Below, one piece after another: positions 13,801 through 16,719 of a stretch of DNA of 16,719 nucleotides (positions are counted from its first letter, which is position 1; the number at the start of each line of letters is the position of its first letter). The stretch comes from Verrucomicrobiota bacterium (lineage in GTDB: Bacteria > Verrucomicrobiota > Verrucomicrobiia > Limisphaerales > UBA1096). The DNA lies in assembly GCA_030747575.1 (NCBI GenBank), contig JASLKI010000003.1:1-16719 (forward strand). Direction: 5' to 3'. The translations under genes and the position numbers were made by a program. Under the pieces are notes generated by a model. That model saw nothing but the letters and a program-made list of their open reading frames with translations. It ran no database searches and was not told where the DNA came from.

Positions 13801-15740
13801 TGGAACAACAAAACTCCAAAAATCTTGGGTTAATCAACAGCCTCGTGCTGTTGGTCGTCACGATCGGGACGCTGATATTGGCGCAGAAAACCGGCTCGAC
13901 AGTCGGCTTGGCCGGGGCGGTGCTTCTTGGGATCGGGACGCTGATCGGCTTTTTTAGCTTCATCCAGTCGCACTTGATCGATCGCGAGCAAGCCGAGAAG
14001 CTTGAGATGCAGGAGCTGGATCGCACCCGGGACAACGAGTCGCTTTTTGCGGGCGCGGCGGAGGATGCCTATACGGCGCGCAACGCCCCCCGGCAGTTTG
14101 TGAAATGGGTGGTGCCCGGCTTCACGGTGCTGGTGCTGCTTTGCCAAGCGATTGGCTTGTGGTCGCTTTATGGGGAGCTGACCGGTAACCCGAAGGGCGG
14201 GGACGAGGGCGTCATGGTGCTGTCGATCATGTTTTTCGCCCTGTTCATGATCATTTTGTTCATGATGGGCAAATACTCGGCCGGACTCGCCCGGATGGAT
14301 GGGCAGGAATTGCTGCGCCCGGTTGCGAACTACATGCTGCTTGGCTCGGTGGTGTGCACGGCGGCGGTGGCTTCCTTGACGGCCTCCCACTTGGGCTACA
14401 AAGGCTGGGACAATTCGATCTCATGGATTCTGTTTACAGTGGTTGCGATTGCCGCGGCTGAAAACCTCATCACGCTCATCCTCGAGATTTACCGGCCAAG
14501 GGTCGACGGAAAAAAGGCACTCTTAATTTATGACAGCCGGTTAATCGGTCTGCTTGGCCAACCGGGCGGCCTGATCTCTACCGCGGCCCAGGCGCTGGAC
14601 TACCAGTTTGGCTTCAAGGTGTCGGAGACCTGGTTTTACCGTTACATTGAGCAAAAGCTGGCGCTCATCCTCGCGATCCAGTTCGTGGTGCTGTTTTTTA
14701 GCAGCAGTTTCGTGGTGATCCATTCCAACGAACAGGCGCTGTTGGAGCGGTTCGGCAATAAGCAGGAGGGGGTGCTCACAGCCGGTTTTAAATTCAAGCT
14801 GCCTTGGCCGATCGACAAGGTCTATCGATTCAAGACCGACGAGATTCAGTCCTTCACATTGGGCGTTGTGGATGACAAGCACGACGAGGCCAAGCCGGAG
14901 GGTGAAAAGGTGCTGTTGTGGACCACACCACACAATCACGGTTCCTTGACGGATCCGACGCAGAATTTCAACATGATCGTTGCCAGCAAAGTTGACAGCA
15001 ACGATACCGGTGCCGGGAGTGCCACTGAGGCGGTTCCCATGAACCTCCTCACGGTGAGCATCCCGGTACACTACCGCATCAATGACTTGGAGGCATGGAT
15101 CAGCAATAATGCTAATGCCGGGTCGCTTCTTCAGAAATTAGCCATGCGCGAAGTCACCCAATACCTGATTGGTGCGGATATCGACAAGCTCATGGGGCCC
15201 GACCGCGCCTCCGCCCAGGAGACGCTGAAACAACATATCGATACCCAGGCAAAAAAACACAACCTGGGAGCAGAAGTCATATTTGTGGGCCTGCAGGACA
15301 TCCATCCGCCCGTGGGCAAGGCCGACGAAAAGGCTGGTGGCGATAAGGCTGGGGGCGTTGCGGAGAAGTACGAGGAGGTCATCGTGGCTCAGATGAACGC
15401 CGAGTCGAACCACTTGGCAGCCTTGCAGTACAGCGCAGGCAAGGTCCCGCAGGCAGAAGCCGCCGCCGCCGAGATCTTGGCCAAGGCGAGGATTGAAAGC
15501 ACCAACAAGGTGGCCATTGCCGAGGCGGAGGCCAAGCGCTTCGCCAACCAGATCGCCGCATTCCAGAGCGCTCCGTCAGTTTACAAGACCCGGATGAAAC
15601 TGGAGACTTTTCAGGAAGCCACAGTCGGTTCCCGAAAGTACATTTTGTCAGACCCGGCCAATCGGGATGTCATCAACCTCGAACTCCAGGATAAATTGAG
15701 AACAGACCTACTGAACGTAACTGTCGACCAAGACAACTAA
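13800..15740 (+). CDS. HflK-like SPFH (band 7) protein with polytopic N-terminal domain
   Basis: A 646-residue membrane protein. Residues 1-235 hold about six hydrophobic segments (9-27, 35-56, 102-124, 137-157, 174-195, 207-230). A seventh (286-307) leads into the SPFH/band 7 domain, beginning IHSNEQALLERFGNKQ (307-322) and continuing FKFKLPWPIDKVYRF; a Gly/Lys-rich loop follows LQDIHPPVG (498-506), then an Ala/Glu-rich coiled coil (about 525-590). The LPWPI and DIHPPV motifs are HflK-like. E. coli HflK has one membrane segment and is about 420 residues; with HflC it forms a cage around the FtsH protease. The extra membrane domain is unusual relative to that model, though extended HflK-like proteins are, to my memory, present in Planctomycetes. 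Its start overlaps the permease stop. The HflC-like gene follows after 19 bp. Confidence 0.88.
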   Translation: MEQQNSKNLGLINSLVLLVVTIGTLILAQKTGSTVGLAGAVLLGIGTLIGFFSFIQSHLIDREQAEKLEMQELDRTRDNESLFAGAAEDAYTARNAPRQFVKWVVPGFTVLVLLCQAIGLWSLYGELTGNPKGGDEGVMVLSIMFFALFMIILFMMGKYSAGLARMDGQELLRPVANYMLLGSVVCTAAVASLTASHLGYKGWDNSISWILFTVVAIAAAENLITLILEIYRPRVDGKKALLIYDSRLIGLLGQPGGLISTAAQALDYQFGFKVSETWFYRYIEQKLALILAIQFVVLFFSSSFVVIHSNEQALLERFGNKQEGVLTAGFKFKLPWPIDKVYRFKTDEIQSFTLGVVDDKHDEAKPEGEKVLLWTTPHNHGSLTDPTQNFNMIVASKVDSNDTGAGSATEAVPMNLLTVSIPVHYRINDLEAWISNNANAGSLLQKLAMREVTQYLIGADIDKLMGPDRASAQETLKQHIDTQAKKHNLGAEVIFVGLQDIHPPVGKADEKAGGDKAGGVAEKYEEVIVAQMNAESNHLAALQYSAGKVPQAEAAAAEILAKARIESTNKVAIAEAEAKRFANQIAAFQSAPSVYKTRMKLETFQEATVGSRKYILSDPANRDVINLELQDKLRTDLLNVTVDQDN

Positions 15741-15759
15741 CCCAGCCAATTTAGAACCA

Positions 15760-16650
15760 ATGAAAAAAAATCATGTCACCCTGACGATCGGCGCGATTCT
15801 CGTGATCATTTTCGGCTTTATGCTGCTGACCTATCAGGTGCGCCACACCGAGGTGGCGATTCGCGAGACCATAACCGGATCTGCCTACACGATCGACGAA
15901 GGATTTAAATTTCGCTTCCCCTGGCCCATCAACGAGATTCACAAGTTCGACAAGCGCATCCAAAACTCGGAGTGGAATTTTGAAACGACAAGCACCAAGG
16001 AGGGAAAGCCGATCCTGGTGAAGGTCTTCGCCACCTGGCAGATCAGTAATGCATTGAAATTCTTCAAGAGTTTTGATGGTGACCTGGCCGATGCCAACAG
16101 CAAACTAGCGGACTTAGTGCGCAGTGCCCAGAAAACCGTCATCGGGGAATATACCTTTGAGCAGATCGTGAACACCAATCTCGACCTGCTAAAGCTGACG
16201 GAGATCGAGAACAAAATTCGCGAAAAAGCGAGCGAAAGCACCGACAAATCCGGCATTGAGATCAAAATGGTGGGCATCAAACGGCTGGGTTTGACGGCGT
16301 CGGTGACGACTGCTGTATTCGGGCGCATGAAGGCCGAGCGTCAGGCCCGCATCGAGGAGGTTACGGCTGACGGCGAAAAAGAAGCCAAGATGCTTATGGC
16401 CGAGGCCGACCTTAAAGCCAATGAGATTCTGGCCAAGGCCCAGGCCAAGGCCAAGGTGTTACGCGGTGAAGCCGAAGCCGCCTCCGCCAAGTATTACAAG
16501 GAGTTCGAAAAGAATCCTGAACTGGCCAATTTCCTTTTCAACCTCAACGCTTTGGAGGGGTCGCTTAAGGAGAACGCGACGTTGATCCTCGACCCGAACA
16601 CGCCTCCATTCAATCTGTTGACCCAGCCGAACAAGGCGTCCAAGGAATAA
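15760..16650 (+). CDS. HflC-like SPFH (band 7) protein
   Basis: A 296-residue protein with one N-terminal membrane anchor (about 7-25), then an SPFH domain with VRHTEVAIRETITG (27-40) and EGFKFRFPWPINEIHKFDKR (47-66). The later part, GIEIKMVGIKRLGL and VFGRMKAERQARIEEVTADG, is the HflC-type pattern, followed by an Ala/Glu/Lys coiled coil and a C-terminal segment with ATLILDPNTPPFNLL like the end of HflC. It probably pairs with the HflK-like protein in a membrane-anchored ring or cage. No clear ribosome site precedes ATG 15760. Codons 2-4 form part of an A8 run (15763-15770). No FtsH gene is seen here. Confidence 0.92.
   Translation: MKKNHVTLTIGAILVIIFGFMLLTYQVRHTEVAIRETITGSAYTIDEGFKFRFPWPINEIHKFDKRIQNSEWNFETTSTKEGKPILVKVFATWQISNALKFFKSFDGDLADANSKLADLVRSAQKTVIGEYTFEQIVNTNLDLLKLTEIENKIREKASESTDKSGIEIKMVGIKRLGLTASVTTAVFGRMKAERQARIEEVTADGEKEAKMLMAEADLKANEILAKAQAKAKVLRGEAEAASAKYYKEFEKNPELANFLFNLNALEGSLKENATLILDPNTPPFNLLTQPNKASKE
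16642..16646 (+). promoter_or_regulatory. Ribosome binding site for the gene starting at 16655
   Basis: AAGGA ends 8 bases before GTG 16655 and lies inside the end of the HflC-like gene. It is the main support for a start at this GTG. Confidence 0.5.
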
Positions 16651-16654
16651 CCAC

Positions 16655-16719
16655 GTGAGTGACGAGGAAAAACAACCGCAGGGTGGCGAATCTCCCGTCG
16701 AGGAGCATCAAGACCACAA
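16655..16719 (+). CDS. Start of a further gene, cut by the window edge
   Basis: A GTG start 4 bases after the HflC-like stop, preceded by AAGGA. Only 21 complete codons are visible, a very acidic and polar sequence beginning VSDEEKQPQGGESPVEEHQ. No family can be named. The tight spacing suggests it belongs to the permease-SPFH operon. Confidence 0.55.
   Translation, partial: MSDEEKQPQGGESPVEEHQDH

Larger units (their letters stand above)
106..15484. repeat. Dispersed iterated palindrome TTGGCCAA (13 copies)
   Basis: The 8-bp palindrome was seen starting at 106, 763, 3010, 4357, 5885, 7079, 7104, 9080, 10045, 10177, 10302, 14554 and 15477. All copies are inside genes, on both coding strands, and are read as LAK/LAN, LGQ/VGQ or WP, that is, in all three frames. 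The left neighbour is usually C and the right neighbour usually G or C. The count was made by eye and may be incomplete. Confidence 0.8.

Overview
The window reads as a chromosomal segment of a GC-rich member of the Planctomycetes-Verrucomicrobia-Chlamydiae group, most likely Verrucomicrobiota (Pedosphaera/Limisphaera-like). The call rests on a DUF1549/DUF1553 (PSD1) protein followed by a Tat-exported DUF1501 protein, an exosortase with an EpsI-type partner, a short-form UvrC, and a secreted protein with the STNL..W motif common in verrucomicrobial secreted proteins. This is inferred from protein families; there is no rRNA to confirm it. Most genes lack a clear Shine-Dalgarno site, so several starts were chosen from protein-family length.

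Layout. (1) 3-848: end of an M19 membrane-dipeptidase-like gene, cut by the window edge. (2) 903-2628: exosortase and EpsI-like protein, overlapping by 8 bp, a protein-sorting/envelope module. (3) 2625-4118 (minus): uvrC, convergent with epsI and sharing its stop region; then a 97-bp divergent gap holding heptamer repeats that form a hairpin. (4) 4216-4992: type III pantothenate kinase (coaX), followed by a gene-poor stretch with a stable hairpin and a possible decayed minus-strand frame. (5) 5189-5662: Bcp-type peroxiredoxin, convergent with (6) a minus-strand pair, thiE (7242-6592) and a PfkB-family sugar kinase (6558-5659). (7) 7351-7427: tRNA-Pro(TGG) with encoded CCA. (8) 7540-11638: PSD1 protein and DUF1501 protein, a two-gene exported module of unknown function. 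(9) 11784-12756: small secreted protein of unknown family overlapping an ankyrin-repeat lipoprotein gene. (10) 12814-16719: ABC-2 type permease, an HflK-like SPFH protein with about six extra membrane segments, an HflC-like SPFH protein, and the start of a further gene, all closely packed on the plus strand.

How the genes work together. Regions 1-7 are mainly housekeeping (cofactor synthesis, repair, peroxide defence) plus a protein-sorting pair. Regions 8-10 are envelope-related: exported PSD1/DUF1501 proteins, a lipoprotein, and a membrane transporter/SPFH scaffold cluster. The last is the best candidate for a poorly described system: the permease and the polytopic HflK-like gene share a TAATG junction, so an SPFH scaffold dedicated to an ABC-2 exporter is a plausible inference.

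The most striking non-gene signal is the palindrome TTGGCCAA, found by eye 13 times in 16.7 kb, in genes on both strands and in all three reading frames. It looks like a highly iterated palindrome selected or maintained at the DNA level. I saw no CRISPR array, insertion sequence, integrase, rRNA or replication origin.
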